From: Chara braunii
Taxonomy: Eukaryota > Streptophyta > Charophyceae > Charales > Characeae
Length of the DNA stretch: 64,000 nt
Assembly (NCBI GenBank): GCA_003427395.1
Contig: BFEA01000026.1
Location: 2,275,376-2,339,375 of the forward strand
Direction of reading: 5' to 3'
The position numbers and the translations under genes are program-made. The notes beneath the pieces were generated by a model. That model was not told the origin of the DNA. It did not search any database and saw only the letters and a program-made list of their open reading frames with translations. Position 1 is the stretch's first letter; the number at the start of each line of letters is the position of its first letter. This document shows, one piece after another, positions 11,601 to 22,311 of the stretch.

Positions 11601-13889
11601 ACGGCCTACGTGATGAAATCGATAGTCACCACAATCTTCAAAGGGAGCTATTGGACAGAGTGAACAAGTCACTCGCACCCTCGGTCTAGCATCTTCCCAC
11701 TAATTTGAAACCATCCATCGACCGATCTAACCGTAGTTGCCTCTGGCCCACTTCCCCTTGTGTGTTTGTGTCTCTCCCCGCCACGTCCTTTTCACGGTGT
11801 CATGGACGAAGGTCGTAATGGGTAATGGCGTCCACCTTTCTTTGGCTCTCGTTCACGCCTGTATCTAAGCCATGTGTTCGCTCTCGACCTTCTCTACGCC
11901 AGGGATAGAGGATAGTAGGCCGCACAAAGACCAGATTGAGTGGGAAGACCAAGCGTTGACATCAACAGTAAGTTCTTGAGCAGCGAACGCACGTAAAAAA
12001 CTGACTCTTTTTTTTTCACCTTCACCCCGATCGTCCGCAACTGCCTCGCGATCGCAGTCTCTTTGCTGGGCCGCGCTGGCCTCTGGGCCGTCCTCTACCG
12101 ACTCAACCGGTGGATGCTCCCTTCTCCACTGTTCCAGCCCATGCCAGGACTGGGTCAGGGCGGCGCTCTTTTCGGACTTCGCCTCCGACTCCCGGTCCAG
12201 TTCCTGTTGCTCCCTCCCCGTCGTGCTCGTGGAAGTTTCTTCCTCATGGTAAGTAACGGTGACTCGCAGTGCATCTCGTCTTCATCTCCGTTCCGCTTTG
12301 TTACGAGCCTCGGTGACCGCCCCCTGGACATTTCCATCTTCCCTCATTTCCTGCTCCTTTCCCCCATAGGCGTTGATCTTAGTCTAGCCAGCCTGCCACT
12401 CTTGCTGTAACTCAGACAGGTGTCCACCGTAGCTCCCTCTTCGCGCATAGGCTCCCTGCTCCAGTAGAACCTTAAGTGCCCTGGCCTATAGTCAAAAAGG
12501 TCGTTGCTATGCACCATAAGTAGACTTCGTTTGATAGACCTTGCACGGCACCAGGCCGCCAACCCAGAATAGAGCGCTAGAGAGCTCACGGTGCAGGCAG
12601 AACGCTACCAAATAGCTGGCTGCGAACAGTGCCCTGACTCTCAGGGTGTGGAGAGCGCATTTGGCACTCACTAGCAGACCCATCGCCAATGACTCGCCCC
12701 TCTCCCTTTTTATAGAATCGCCACTTACCAAGATCCCCACGTTCTAAGTGAAGGACTCAATTTGGATGACACTTAAATTCTTGTAATGTAATAATTAACG
12801 AGAAAATCAATAAACGAATAAAATAAAACTAAATTTAAAATTAAGAAAGGAAACGCGAGGGGAAAACCTTTGTTGTTGACACGACGTGCTTGCCAGTACG
12901 ATGGTCCCATAACAGGATACCCACCGACCACCTTCCCCTTTTGAAACACGTCATCAGATTACCGCTAATGGGTACCCATATCCGATGGCAAGGAGGGGGC
13001 TTATGACCTTCCATGGGAGGTGATAAGCTTCCTACCAACACGGCCATGGGTGCTCCCTTTTGGGGGGGCTTACAGCACAGTACCCAGCTAGACACGACTG
13101 TGGGGAAATTGGGACGTAAACGGTCGACAACGGTCGACCAGTCAAGACCGCTCACTCATAGTCAAGGTTCGAAAATGAACCGTTAGTTTCCCCGCGCAGT
13201 GACAGAAGGGCCGAATGAGGAAGCAGACTCTAAAGGATAGGCGGTAAAATCAACAAAATTAATAATAATAATAGAGGCAAGAAAAGGGAAGGACATTATA
13301 ACGCCGCTGCGGCCAGAAGCCGCTAGACCCTCCCGAACTAAAGCAAGGGTCCAAATCAGCGCGCAGACCTGACACACGACTTCCTTTCGCTTTTTGTTTT
13401 CCTTTTTTTTTCTTTCTTTCTTTAACTCTTTTCCGTTCGACTATGACAGCAAGACCATGCATCTAACCCATAACCCAGCCAAAGACACCTGACGCGTGCC
13501 AAAAAAGACTGCGCCGGTCCCTCTACCTTCGCGTCCCTGGGTGAGCTCGGCGGCTAGCGCGGTTACATACCAATAGTACTCTGCTGTGCAGCATAGCGTT
13601 GAGCCTGCGCGGACCAAAGGAAAGTCCAGTGGCGCACCCCCACCCTTTGGCTAGGGCAAGCGTCAGCTGGACATGCCTGCAGCAGAGCGCCGCCTTGAGT
13701 ATACCTGACGCACTGCAGAAATCCAGTATCCCGTGAAGGCCCATGCAACAACAGGTTCCCGAGCTGGTACAGGTAAGTAGCGGGTCTGAATGAGCATTGG
13801 GTAGTCAGCGGAGGGCTGAGACATCGCGCCCTCCCACAACGGGCTACTACAGGAGCACCCAATTCATCCGACTAGAAACATTTCTACTC
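8616..13889. other. Long stretch without recognisable gene
   Basis: Open frames here are short and show no conserved motif on either strand. A/T-rich runs with AATAAA-like strings occur near 9960-10000 and 12780-12845, and a (CTTT) run near 13410-13425. I could not recognise an element boundary. Confidence 0.4.
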
Positions 13890-13974
13890 TTTTTTTTTTC
13901 TGCGGCCGATAGCTGGGCTAATAACTAGTGATTTAAGCACATTCGGAACCCGTAGGGCTAACACAGCACGTTCT

Positions 13975-14724
13975 GGGAGTGTAGCCACTTTTTAAATCGT
14001 AGCTTTTTGAATCTTTTATTTGTGTCGCCAAAACCACGAACATTCCAGGTCAGTATCCTGATTCTACTTGGTAGAACCATGACCTGACCCTCTGCCGCGT
14101 GAAGGTTGGATTCGGCTCACATTGGTTTTCATTTTTTCAGTACCTCTTCCCACCCCCCTTGTCGCAGTTTCCTGACGGGTGGGGGGGGGAGCGGAAATAA
14201 TTTCGTTAAACGTAACTGTGAAAGAATCAGAGGAGAAACAGTCTGCCGCATCCGTGTGATACAGCCACAAGGCCACTTCCTGTGCGGTAAGATCTTCCAA
14301 CAGAGAGATCTCCTTAAGGGTGTCTGAAGATGTCTCCAAGAACCGGGTTAAGGGCACCCAATAGAAACTCTGTAGTTTCAGCTCCTCCATTTCGGTTGGC
14401 GAGGCCTGCAATGCCATACGGGCAATGTGCAGGATGACCTTGGATTCCAGGTTCGTTGCGATACCGGCCACGCTTAGGCGTAGGCAACATTACGCAGGAA
14501 CCATGGTTCCGAAGGAGGAGGGTCTGAGTCATGGACAACCATGCCGCTGCCGAAGGAGGGCCTACTGTTGGGTAGGCCGGAAGGGATAATGTTTCGTCCA
14601 TACCTATTTTTGTTAGAACCATGAGTCCCCATGCGGACGACGTGATCACCAAGGGGATCGAGTATTCTTTAATAGGTTTTCCTTTTATCTTCCTTCGTGA
14701 GAGTCTGCATTGCGCGAGCAGCAC
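13975..14724 (-). pseudogene. LINE ORF1 C-terminus and endonuclease start, frameshifted
   Basis: Two overlapping frames continue the ORF1 homology: IKEYSIPLVITSSAWGLMVL and LPTPKRGR, then after a shift GIATNLESKVILHIARM and WVPLTRFLETSSDTLKEISL, then after another shift ILTWNVRGFGDTNKRFKKLR, which is the start of the AP-type endonuclease. The same blocks in the same order occur at 27.3-27.0 kb. The LPTPKRG segment has no stop codon where the other copy has TAA, which bears on whether ORF1 and ORF2 are separate. Confidence 0.75.
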
Positions 14725-16528
14725 CCCCAGGGTATTTGACTCCCCGCTTCGCTGCAGGCTTATCCTTTGCCGGGAGTGCTTCCCCTCCGGCTTTAACCAT
14801 CAGGGTTGCTTCTTTAGACGTGGAACCCTTCGACAGACTCTTCTTTTTGTTTGCCCTCTGTTTCTTAAGGGGAAAGGCACCCAAATGTGAGAGCGCAATC
14901 TTTTCCTTACTGGACCGCCTGTCCCCTGATTTGGGGGTCAGACTGTGACTTCCAACTGAATGGAAGTCATCTAGTTCACGTTCAGGGCCTGATTCAAGCA
15001 ATTCACCCAGCGCCCCCTCCTGACTGGCTTCTTTTAGTCCGTGCAAGGTCCTGACCCCGAAGTCAGAATCCAAATCCGTTTCCTCGTGTGCCGAGGAATA
15101 TACCTCATTATCATATACCTGGAGGTTTGAGTTCCGAGCTCGACCCCCGCCCTCAACATCATTTTCCAATTCTCGATCTTCTTCCCCCGAGGACGGAGAG
15201 AGGGAAGCAAATCCCTCCAACTCCAGCGGCCTATTACGATCTTTGTGTGCCACTAACTCGTTCCCTTTCATCACGAAACCATGCTCGGGATCGTGGTCCG
15301 ATTTCCCATCCACCTCCTCTGTTCTATCCTCTGTGTTGCGTTTTTCCCTTGTCAGAGGAGTGCGGTCCTCATCCATCGAAACTCCCTTTTCCTGAGCTTT
15401 CGACCCCTCTTCCCCATCCCTACTTCCTTCTTCCTTCTCCACTTCTCCTTTCCCCTTGCCTTCTTTCTGCGAAACCTCGTCCTTGGTTCCCTCCTCTTCC
15501 CGTTTTTCTTCCCGTTGACTTTCCCTTTCTTCACTTCCCTTTCCCTTGACCGACTCGTCCCCTTTTTCCTTTGGTGCCTCCTCCTTTTTCCTAGACACCC
15601 CCCCTTCCACTGCCTCATTCTCATCCTTTCTCCCTTTTCCTCGGACACCACCCACCTTCCCTTTCCCCCCCCCCCCTTCCTTGGATTTGACTGCGTCGGC
15701 ATACGAATTGCTTTTCCGGGACAGGCAGTCTGCATCCCCTTCTGAGTGAAAATGTTTTCTGCAAGCCGGGCACCACTGTGTTTCCGCGCACACGACCTCG
15801 ATTTCTACGTAGCCATCCACACCCAAGTCAATCACCAGATATCTCTTATAACGCAGCCGTGCCTCAGATGCCAAATCAAACCTGACATTCAAAAGATCCG
15901 GGGATAGTTTATCTTTAAAAACCCGGTATTCTTTGACCAGGTCGCTCCCATACGCATCCCGTATTGCTCCTGGGAGGAGGGGCAAAACCCCCACTGGCAC
16001 CTGCTGGCAACAGATCCAAAAGAAACGATACTTTGAAACTTCTCTCCATTCCCACAGTTCATTCTCCGTCATCCACCTTCCAAACGAAATTTTGTGAGAG
16101 ACGTTGTCCAATACTACCTCTGTATGGGCTATGCAATGCATCCACTGTGCTACTTCCTTCGTTGGCGCCACGTAAGTGATCAGATTTCGGCCCTCATTGT
16201 GGAAAAGACCACGTTTAGGAGGGGCTGTAAACTGGCCCGACGAAGCCCAACCATTCTCATAAATTTGCACTATCCGTTTCTTAACATCCGTGGGCAATGA
16301 GGACGCATCTCCAAAGCGGATGGTGACTGCGTGCTCCTGTAGCCACTCCGCCCGGAAGTTGTACAGATCCTGGTTTACAGTGACTTTGTGATAGTCATCT
16401 CCCACTTCTACCTCTGACGAGGCGAGGCGCGGAGGGAGGACCCCGTCGATGTAACATTGAGCAATAATGTCCCGGATCCGAGTTTTTTCATCCGGAGGGA
16501 GAGAGGATCCCTGCCCAGCACATGCCAT
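14669..16528 (-). CDS. LINE family-A ORF1 protein (619 aa, open)
   Basis: ORF1 proteins of L1-type LINEs bind element RNA and act as chaperones in the ribonucleoprotein particle. The N-terminal ~265 residues align by eye with the copy at 28.5-29.3 kb (EVGD..KV.VN, PPKRGLFHNEGRN, WMTE.ELWEWREV, RFDL.S.ARLRYK, DLG.DGY..IEVVCA), an arrangement resembling the DUF4283 domain of plant LINEs. A CCHC-like finger CPACRKHFHSEGDADC (residues ~253-268) has spacing C-x2-C-x4-H-x6-C. A long Glu/Lys/Gly-rich low-complexity region (~280-430) follows. The frame ends at KRKTY; homology to the other copy continues one frame over (IKEYSIPLVI), so the stop comes from a frameshift. The ATG at 16528 matches the start of the other copy. 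Confidence 0.75.
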   Translation of the reverse strand: MACAGQGSSLPPDEKTRIRDIIAQCYIDGVLPPRLASSEVEVGDDYHKVTVNQDLYNFRAEWLQEHAVTIRFGDASSLPTDVKKRIVQIYENGWASSGQFTAPPKRGLFHNEGRNLITYVAPTKEVAQWMHCIAHTEVVLDNVSHKISFGRWMTENELWEWREVSKYRFFWICCQQVPVGVLPLLPGAIRDAYGSDLVKEYRVFKDKLSPDLLNVRFDLASEARLRYKRYLVIDLGVDGYVEIEVVCAETQWCPACRKHFHSEGDADCLSRKSNSYADAVKSKEGGGGKGKVGGVRGKGRKDENEAVEGGVSRKKEEAPKEKGDESVKGKGSEERESQREEKREEEGTKDEVSQKEGKGKGEVEKEEGSRDGEEGSKAQEKGVSMDEDRTPLTREKRNTEDRTEEVDGKSDHDPEHGFVMKGNELVAHKDRNRPLELEGFASLSPSSGEEDRELENDVEGGGRARNSNLQVYDNEVYSSAHEETDLDSDFGVRTLHGLKEASQEGALGELLESGPERELDDFHSVGSHSLTPKSGDRRSSKEKIALSHLGAFPLKKQRANKKKSLSKGSTSKEATLMVKAGGEALPAKDKPAAKRGVKYPGGAARAMQTLTKEDKRKTY

Positions 16529-17102
16529 AGTTAGATTCCTACTGGAGAAATCCTAACTTACTACAGATACGCAAGAAAATAAGAACCGTACTCCGAAGCC
16601 CTACTCGTGGCACTGTATTGAAGCTTCCAATTAACTTACGGAAAAAGAACGGTATAGCCTCCCCTTCCCCAAAACCCGGGTTGAAATCGGTGGGGCAGAG
16701 ACGTTATACCTGCATCGTAGATCGTCGTAGCCTCTTCGTCAAATCGGTTGACGACACCGTCTACTTAGTCGCTCTTCACCGTCGCTTCCACTGTTCACGC
16801 CTCTGCGTCATATTACCGGTTCCGCCACTTCCTCACCCACAGTGCTTATGGGCCGGAGCGTAGACCCTCACAGGCTCCCGATATTCCACGGGGGCACTCA
16901 CCACGGCAAACCGTCGATGTGTGAACGCGCAGGAAACCCTGACCTCGGGATTGCCGAGGACGAAGAACCTGCCCGCAAACCGCCATGGCCTGAGCCGTGC
17001 ACTGTCGCACCCTCCGTTCCCGGAACGGCCGTTCAGTGTTTAGCGCAAACCTAGCGTCCGCGGCTCCGCCCACCCACAAGGCCACCCAGGTAATTTTACA
17101 AG

Positions 17103-17160
17103 TCCACAAGTCCATCATGATTCGAACTCAGCTCTGGTTATCAACAGTTCGAGGATGTCA
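17103..17160 (-). repeat. tRNA-like fragment with B-box-like motif
   Basis: On the minus strand the string CATCCTCGAACTGTTG is followed by GAGTTCGAATCATG, the latter close to a B box (GGTTCGANNCC). It resembles the downstream part of the units at 2.2-2.3 kb, but no good A box is present. It is probably a relic of the same tRNA-derived repeat. Confidence 0.35.
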
Positions 17161-17497
17161 GCCGCGCGGGCCGCGTCGCCATTCTCGTCTCGTTGTGCTT
17201 AGCGTCGGAAAATTTAGAGACGCCAGTCGGACAACATGCACCCGCCCAGCTGTCAGTTCGGACCCAGTTGTTTATGTGCAAGGCGCCACTACAACATATG
17301 CTAAATGAATCTGGACCTGAAGTGGGCCTCAGCACATTGAAGAAATTTGGTAAGTCCGAATGCATCAGCACAAGTACTCATTCCAGATACATTCAAAATG
17401 TTGGGTATTGTAGAGCGAGGCCCTATCCCAAATAGTGTCCCAGAAAAAAATAGGGGGGGAAAAGCCATTGTGATGCGGACGTCGTTTGGGAACGCTC

Positions 17498-17985
17498 GCT
17501 CCACTACTCTCCAAATGGGCATGAGACTGCATCCTCCCCCAGAACGTGGAAAGATACATTGTCATTGTTTCGTCCTTTGTGCAGTGGAGAGTAGCGTAGC
17601 GACGCCGCTTGACAACGCACCTCCTGATGGGCGCGCGCAGTCCGCGATCGGGTAGTCAATCCTGGGCTAGCTCTCACTTACACGAATTAAGCGATATTGA
17701 CCGTAGATAGCAAAGATCAACGGCCAGAATCTATCAATCCGCGCAAGTGGGACGTCGCCCCCTGCCGCCAGAAGACCACGGCGAAGAGGGCGGGAGGAGG
17801 CGCGGGACGAGGCGGGGGAAGAAGACCCACGGGGAAACACGCGAACCGAGAAGAAGGGCCCCGCTCCACCACTCACGAAATGTGGCAAATGAGGACGAAT
17901 TTTCCCGTAAAACATGGGAAGATACGACGCCATATTTTGTGTGTGTTGTGCATGTGGCGAGTAGTGGAACGACGCCCAAAGGTGA
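17498..17985. repeat. Two related short palindromic units
   Basis: Copy 1 (about 17498-17618) and copy 2 (about 17868-17983) share CTCCACYACTC at the left, GGRAAGATAC in the middle and GTAGNGNAACGACGCC-like sequence at the right. Copy 1 has a perfect 10-bp inverted repeat, CTACTCTCCA/TGGAGAGTAG; copy 2 has GCTCCACCACTC/GAGTAGTGGAAC (9 of 12). Small foldback elements of MITE type are one explanation. They lie 0.6-1.1 kb upstream of the formate--tetrahydrofolate ligase gene. Confidence 0.5.
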
Positions 17986-18361
17986 ACGGCGAGCTAAAAA
18001 TGCAGGAAGTACAAAGTATAGTTCGCCTTACCGAACTGCTATAAACCTACCTCGCAGTGGCCGTATTGCAGGCAGGCCAAGCAGCGTCCTTTCCCTCTTG
18101 TCCTCCTTTATGATCTCTGAACTCAATGCCTACCGCCATCTCCTCTCCTCTCATGGCTGTCGTCGTGTAAGCGCCTGCGTTGCACACCGTACTTTGGCCA
18201 TCGATGCAACGCATGCGGTAGTGTGCCACATTGGCTGATGATAATGTGAATCTGCACCCCAGCGGCGGCGAATTCGCTTCTCGTCTCCAGTCCGCCTCTG
18301 TTCTTTTCTTTTTCGACACGTCTCTCACATTACACGAAAGTTTGATCAACACACATACGCA

Positions 18362-18365
<4 letters not shown>

Positions 18366-18454
<89 letters not shown>

Positions 18455-18521
18455 NNNNNNNNNNNNNNNNNNNNNNNNNNNNNNNNNNNNNNNNNNNNNN
18501 NNNNNNNNNNNNNNNNNNNNN

Positions 18522-18575
<54 letters not shown>
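18366..18575 (+). repeat. (GA)n microsatellite in 5' leader, with gap
   Basis: A long GA tract abuts the ATG at 18576. It is interrupted by 67 unknown bases at 18455-18521, so its true length and the frame across it are unknown. GA/CT tracts are common in plant 5' leaders and core promoters; a regulatory role here is inference. Confidence 0.95.
18455..18521. other. Sequence gap (67 N)
   Basis: Unknown bases lie inside the (GA)n tract, probably an assembly break at the microsatellite. Confidence 0.99.
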
Positions 18576-18578
<3 letters not shown>

Positions 18579-20519
18579 GGGAAAAGTGTGAGGAATCATG
18601 AGTTGAAGATCGTATCGCCCACTCCGGCGGATATCGTTATCGCGCAGTCGGTGACGCCGGTTCCTATCAGCGAGATCGCGGAGTCATTAGGACTGCAGTC
18701 GGAAGACATTGCGCTGTATGGCGACACGAAGGCGAAGGTGAAGTTATCTGTCCTGGACCGCATTGGAAGCGAGAAGCGGGGAAGGGGGTATTATGTGGTT
18801 GTTGGAGGCATTAGTCCCACCCCGCTTGGCGAGGGCAAATCAACGACAACCGTCGGGGTGTGTCAAGCCCTAGGTGGTCATCTGTCAAAGAAGGTAGTCA
18901 CTTGTCTTCGCCAGCCTAGCCAAGGTCCAACATTCGGCATTAAGGGCGGCGCCGCGGGCGGTGGTTACAGCCAAGTTATCCCGATGGAGGAGTTCAATTT
19001 GCATCTGACCGGTGATATTCACGCCATCACGGCAGCCAATAATCTGTTGGCGGCGGCCATTGATGCGCGCATGTTCCATGAGTCCACGCAATCGGATGCC
19101 GCCCTGTTTAATCGCTTGTGCCCGGCGGACAAGAGCGGTAAGCGGTCCTTCGCGGGAGTGATGATGCGGAGACTGCGGAAGCTGGGCATCGAGAAGAAGG
19201 ACCCGGCGGAGCTGACGGCGGAGGAGAAGCGGCAGTTCGCGCGCCTTGACATGGATCCCGAGCGCATCACGTGGAAGCGCGTCATGGACACGAACGACCG
19301 GTTCTTGCGCAAAATCACGGTCGGCCAGGGGCCCGACGAGAAGGGCTTCACCCGCCAGACCGGCTTCGACATCGCGGTCGCGAGCGAGATCATGGCTGTT
19401 CTCGCGCTGACGACCTCCCTGGCAGATCTGCGCGAGCGACTGGGACGAATGGTCGTAGCCACGAGCAAGGCCGGCGACCCCATCACCGCGGACGACCTCG
19501 GCGTCGGAGGTGCTCTCACTGTCTTGATGAAAGATGCCATTCATCCCACCCTGATGCAGACTCTGGAGAGGACACCGGTTCTCGTTCATGCCGGACCTTT
19601 CGCCAACATCGCGCACGGCAATTCGTCCATAGTCGCCGATCAGATCGCTCTTCAGCTCGTCGGCGATGGCGGATTCGTCATCACCGAGGCGGGCTTCGGT
19701 GCCGACATCGGACTCGAGAAGTTCTTTAACATCAAGTGCCGATACAGCGGGTTGCAGCCCGACTGCGCGGTCTTGGTGGCCACGGTACGCGCCTTGAAAA
19801 TGCACGGAGGCGGACCGCCGGTTGTGGCGGGAAGACCGCTGGACCGCGCCTACGTCGAAGAAAACCTCGATCTCGTGCGCAAGGGTTGTTGCAATCTCGC
19901 GCGTCATGTGGAGAACGCCAAGCTCTTCGGTGTGCCCGTCGTCGTGGCTATCAACAAGTTTGGGACAGACACGCAGGAGGAGTTGGACGCTGTGCGGGCA
20001 GAAGCGCTGGCCGCCGGCGCGAACGAGGCCGTCGTTACCAGTCATTTCGCGGAGGGCGGGAAAGGCGCCGTCGAGCTGGCTTTGGCGCTAGAGAGGGTTT
20101 GTCGAGAGAAGAGGGAATCGGGGTCGTCGTCGGGATCGGAGGAGTTCAAATTCTTGTACCCGCTGGATCTGTCCATCAAGGAGAAGATCGCCGCCATAGC
20201 CACGAAGATTTACCGCGCGAGCGATGTCTCCTACTCTCCGGAGGCGGAGGAGCAAATCGCAATCTACGAACGACAAGGGTTTGGACAACTTCCCATCTGT
20301 ATGGCCAAGACGCAGTACTCTTTCTCGCATGATGCCGCTCTGAAGGGAGCCCCGTCGGGTTTCGTTCTGCCCATCAGGGAGGTGAGAGCAAGTGTAGGCG
20401 CTGGCTTCATTTATCCCATCGTGGGCACGATGAGCACGATGCCAGGATTGCCCACGCGACCTTGCTTCTACGACATCGACATCGACTGTGTGACAGGTCA
20501 GGTTGTCGGATTGTCTTGA
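18576..20519 (+). CDS. THFS: Formate--tetrahydrofolate ligase (10-formyl-THF synthetase)
   Basis: This enzyme joins formate to tetrahydrofolate with ATP to give 10-formyl-THF, feeding purine and formyl-Met synthesis and, in plants, photorespiratory one-carbon flow; the plant enzyme is usually cytosolic. The 647-residue protein matches the usual size of the monofunctional plant/bacterial enzyme (about 635), not the trifunctional C1-THF synthase. Visible signatures are the P-loop [11 protein letters not shown] (residues 82-92), [80 protein letters not shown] and the C-terminal [16 protein letters not shown]. The ATG at 18576 is the first in-frame ATG and gives the expected N-terminus ([10 protein letters not shown]). 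No signal peptide is evident. The gene is one uninterrupted exon with GC-rich third positions, unlike the AT-rich flanks. An intronless form could mean a retrocopy, an ancient intron-poor locus or transfer; there is no poly(A) scar immediately downstream. Confidence 0.97.
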
Positions 20520-21132
20520 ATGGTTCGCTGCGCCTGCGCCTGCGCCCGCGCATAACAGTGTGCTGGCTTCTCGACCTCCCCCTTTTTTCTCAACCTAGTA
20601 GTACTACTGCTACCGGTAGGTAATACTACTACATGATCCAGTTTTTAACTTCCGTCCGTTTTTTGTTTCGTTTTGTAGTGTTAGTCGTTTTTCTTTGCTA
20701 ATTATTTTCTTCTGAAACGAATTTTAATTAGTGGAAATGCCCTGCGCTCTCAGGATGGGGCACAATCTCAGGGGAACAACTGCCCGACGTCGTGTACTAA
20801 GCATTGTGTGTGCTTCGTTGCCTATTTAATGCCGATCAGGACGGATACTGATTGCAAGAAGTTTAGAAGACGACGACGAAATCGAATGGAATGGAGGTGC
20901 CAATTAAGCTTGGGCAGAGAAGAGCAGATGGGTTGCTCGGTAGGAGGTTTTCAGCTTGGTAGGAGGTTGCAGTAGTAGTGAGAGTATCAACGTCAGGCGT
21001 AGGAGGCTTTCAGCTCATAATCGATTCGTATATTGGTTGGTTGATCGGGAAAGGTCGCGGTCATTGGTATTCGGACTATTCCTTCTTACTCTCGTTCAGT
21101 GCCCCATTCATCATATGGCTTCTTGCACATAA

Positions 21133-21136
<4 letters not shown>
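20520..21136. other. 3' flank of the ligase gene
   Basis: No further coding region was seen. T-rich strings between 20580 and 20720 may belong to the 3' UTR, but I could not pick a polyadenylation signal with confidence. Confidence 0.35.

Positions 21137-21176
<40 letters not shown>
21137..21176. repeat. (TG)n microsatellite
   Basis: About 20 TG units without interruption. Confidence 0.95.
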
Positions 21177-21177
<1 letters not shown>

Positions 21178-21235
21178 TCCGAGTTTAACTTATATGGCCT
21201 TGGTTGCCCAAGCGTCGAAGTTTTTTTTATTTTCA

Positions 21236-21830
21236 ACCACCGAGAAGGAACTGTCTTGTGCAGAGACAATCCAAAAAGTTCCTAATTTAGTAATACTTCA
21301 CTTCTGGAAATTTAAACGCCAGTTTCAGATTTTGGACTTAGCAATTGTTGTGCAACGATTCTTCCGCCGATTTTTCTTTTTCGTTTTTTGAATCTTCAGC
21401 CACCAATACGGAACTGGTCTGTGGAGAGACCAATCCAAAGAATTTCTGATGTTCCAGTCCCGGAATTTTGAACTCTAGTTCTAGCGGTTAGACTTCGCAA
21501 GTGCCGTGGATCGATTCTCGTTTTACAATTGTCAGAGCCTCAGTTTAAATTTTCCGTCTCGATTTTTATTATTATTATTTTTTTTCGTTTTGAACTCGAT
21601 TTTTATTATTATTATTTTTTTTGTTTCGAATTTTAGGTTGCGGATTTCAATGTTATTTTAATTTAGCGGATTAAAATGTGTAGTTCTAACGTTTAGACTC
21701 GGCAATTGCCGTGGATCGATTCTCGTTTTACCATTGTCAGAGCCTTAGTTTAAATTTTGCCGTTTCGATATTTTTATTTTTTTAGTTTTCCATTTCGAAT
21801 TTTGGGTTGCGGATTTCAATGTGATTATCG
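21236..21830. repeat. Degenerate tandem duplications, about 165 and 205 bp, with inner 37-bp repeat
   Basis: The motif GCCGTGGATCGATTCTCG occurs at about 21503 and 21708 (period 205), followed in both by TTGTCAGAGCCT and TTTAAATTTT. An older copy of the preceding part starts at about 21236 and again at about 21399 (GGAACTGNTCTGTG..AGAGAC). Inside, a 37-bp block CTCGATTTTTATTATTATT... is directly repeated at 21558 and 21595. No coding content was seen. Confidence 0.75.
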
Positions 21831-21987
21831 GATTTCAGTAATGATAGATGAAAAATACATTGGTCAATATGAATTGTTCGACAATAATTTGTCTAAATTC
21901 GTCGCTCTGATTTCTTCGACAGTAATTTGTCAAAGTTGGTTTCCCGGCCTTAGTTCTCCAATTTTCTATAATACAAACTGCGACTTC

Positions 21988-22012
21988 AAAAAAAAAAAAA
22001 AAAAAAAAAAAA
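21988..22012 (+). repeat. Poly(A) tract (25 A)
   Basis: An uninterrupted A run directly precedes the long inverted repeat. It may be the tail of an unrecognised plus-strand retroposon. Confidence 0.8.
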
Positions 22013-22021
22013 GTTGGTCAG

Positions 22022-22190
22022 TCTGAGCACCCGGGGCAAGTCCTACTAGCAGGCGCTGAGGAAACCTCGACGCCTGAATCTGGACGTGTTTGTGGAGATG
22101 TGCAGAAATGGCTTCGAGTTTCCGCAACCGCACATCGCCACAAACACGCCCAGATTCACCGCTAGTGGGACTTGGCCCCCGGGCCTGCAG
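22022..22190. repeat. Long imperfect inverted repeat (hairpin)
   Basis: Left arm 22075-22103 and right arm 22129-22157 pair at 27 of 29 positions around a 25-nt loop. Pairing resumes with CAAGTCCTACTAGCAG (22037-22052) against the complement of about 22160-22175 (14 of 16), and then with G/C-rich ends to about 22022 and 22190. Between the two paired blocks the left arm carries about 21 extra bases (about 22053-22073) that form their own small stem, GAGG-AAA-CCTC. It could be a foldback transposon, an inverted duplication or a precursor-like hairpin. Confidence 0.7.
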
Positions 22191-22245
22191 TTGCCTTACT
22201 ACCCGCCAAGCTTTTCCGAATCGCCAGCGCCCCACCTTCTCTCTT

Positions 22246-22270
22246 TCTTTCTTCTTCTTCTTCTTCTTCT

Positions 22271-22307
<37 letters not shown>
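22246..22307 (-). repeat. Poly(A) tail and (GAA)n of the LINE
   Basis: Thirty-five T at 22273-22307 (A on the minus strand), then (CTT)n to 22246. These mark the 3' end of the large LINE. Confidence 0.93.

Positions 22308-22311
<4 letters not shown>

Larger units (their letters stand above)
13890..17070 (-). mobile_element. Family-A LINE, 3'-deleted copy (5' UTR, ORF1, start of endonuclease)
   Basis: The minus-strand element begins in a CpG-rich 5' UTR (about 17070-16529) that shares scattered strings with the 5' UTR of the large copy (about 29830-29314), such as TATTCCACGGG and GTTATACC on the plus strand. ORF1 follows, then the endonuclease start (ILTWNVRGFGDTN near 14055-14020). Homology stops soon after KKWLHSQNV near 13975, and the element ends in a 10-A tract at 13899-13890. 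The missing endonuclease, RT and 3' UTR mean an internal or 3' deletion. Confidence 0.8.

Noticed and set aside
15088-15749. Plus-strand Pro/Phe/Ser-rich frames
   Set aside because: Antisense shadow of the Glu/Lys/Gly-rich part of LINE ORF1.
18231-18575. N-terminal extension of the ligase through the (GA)n tract (Arg-Glu repeats)
   Set aside because: No in-frame ATG precedes 18576, the tract contains unknown bases so its frame is undefined, and the family N-terminus is expected right after 18576.
18885-20045. Long open frames antisense to the ligase gene
   Set aside because: They are shadows caused by GC-rich third positions in the real gene; no independent motif.
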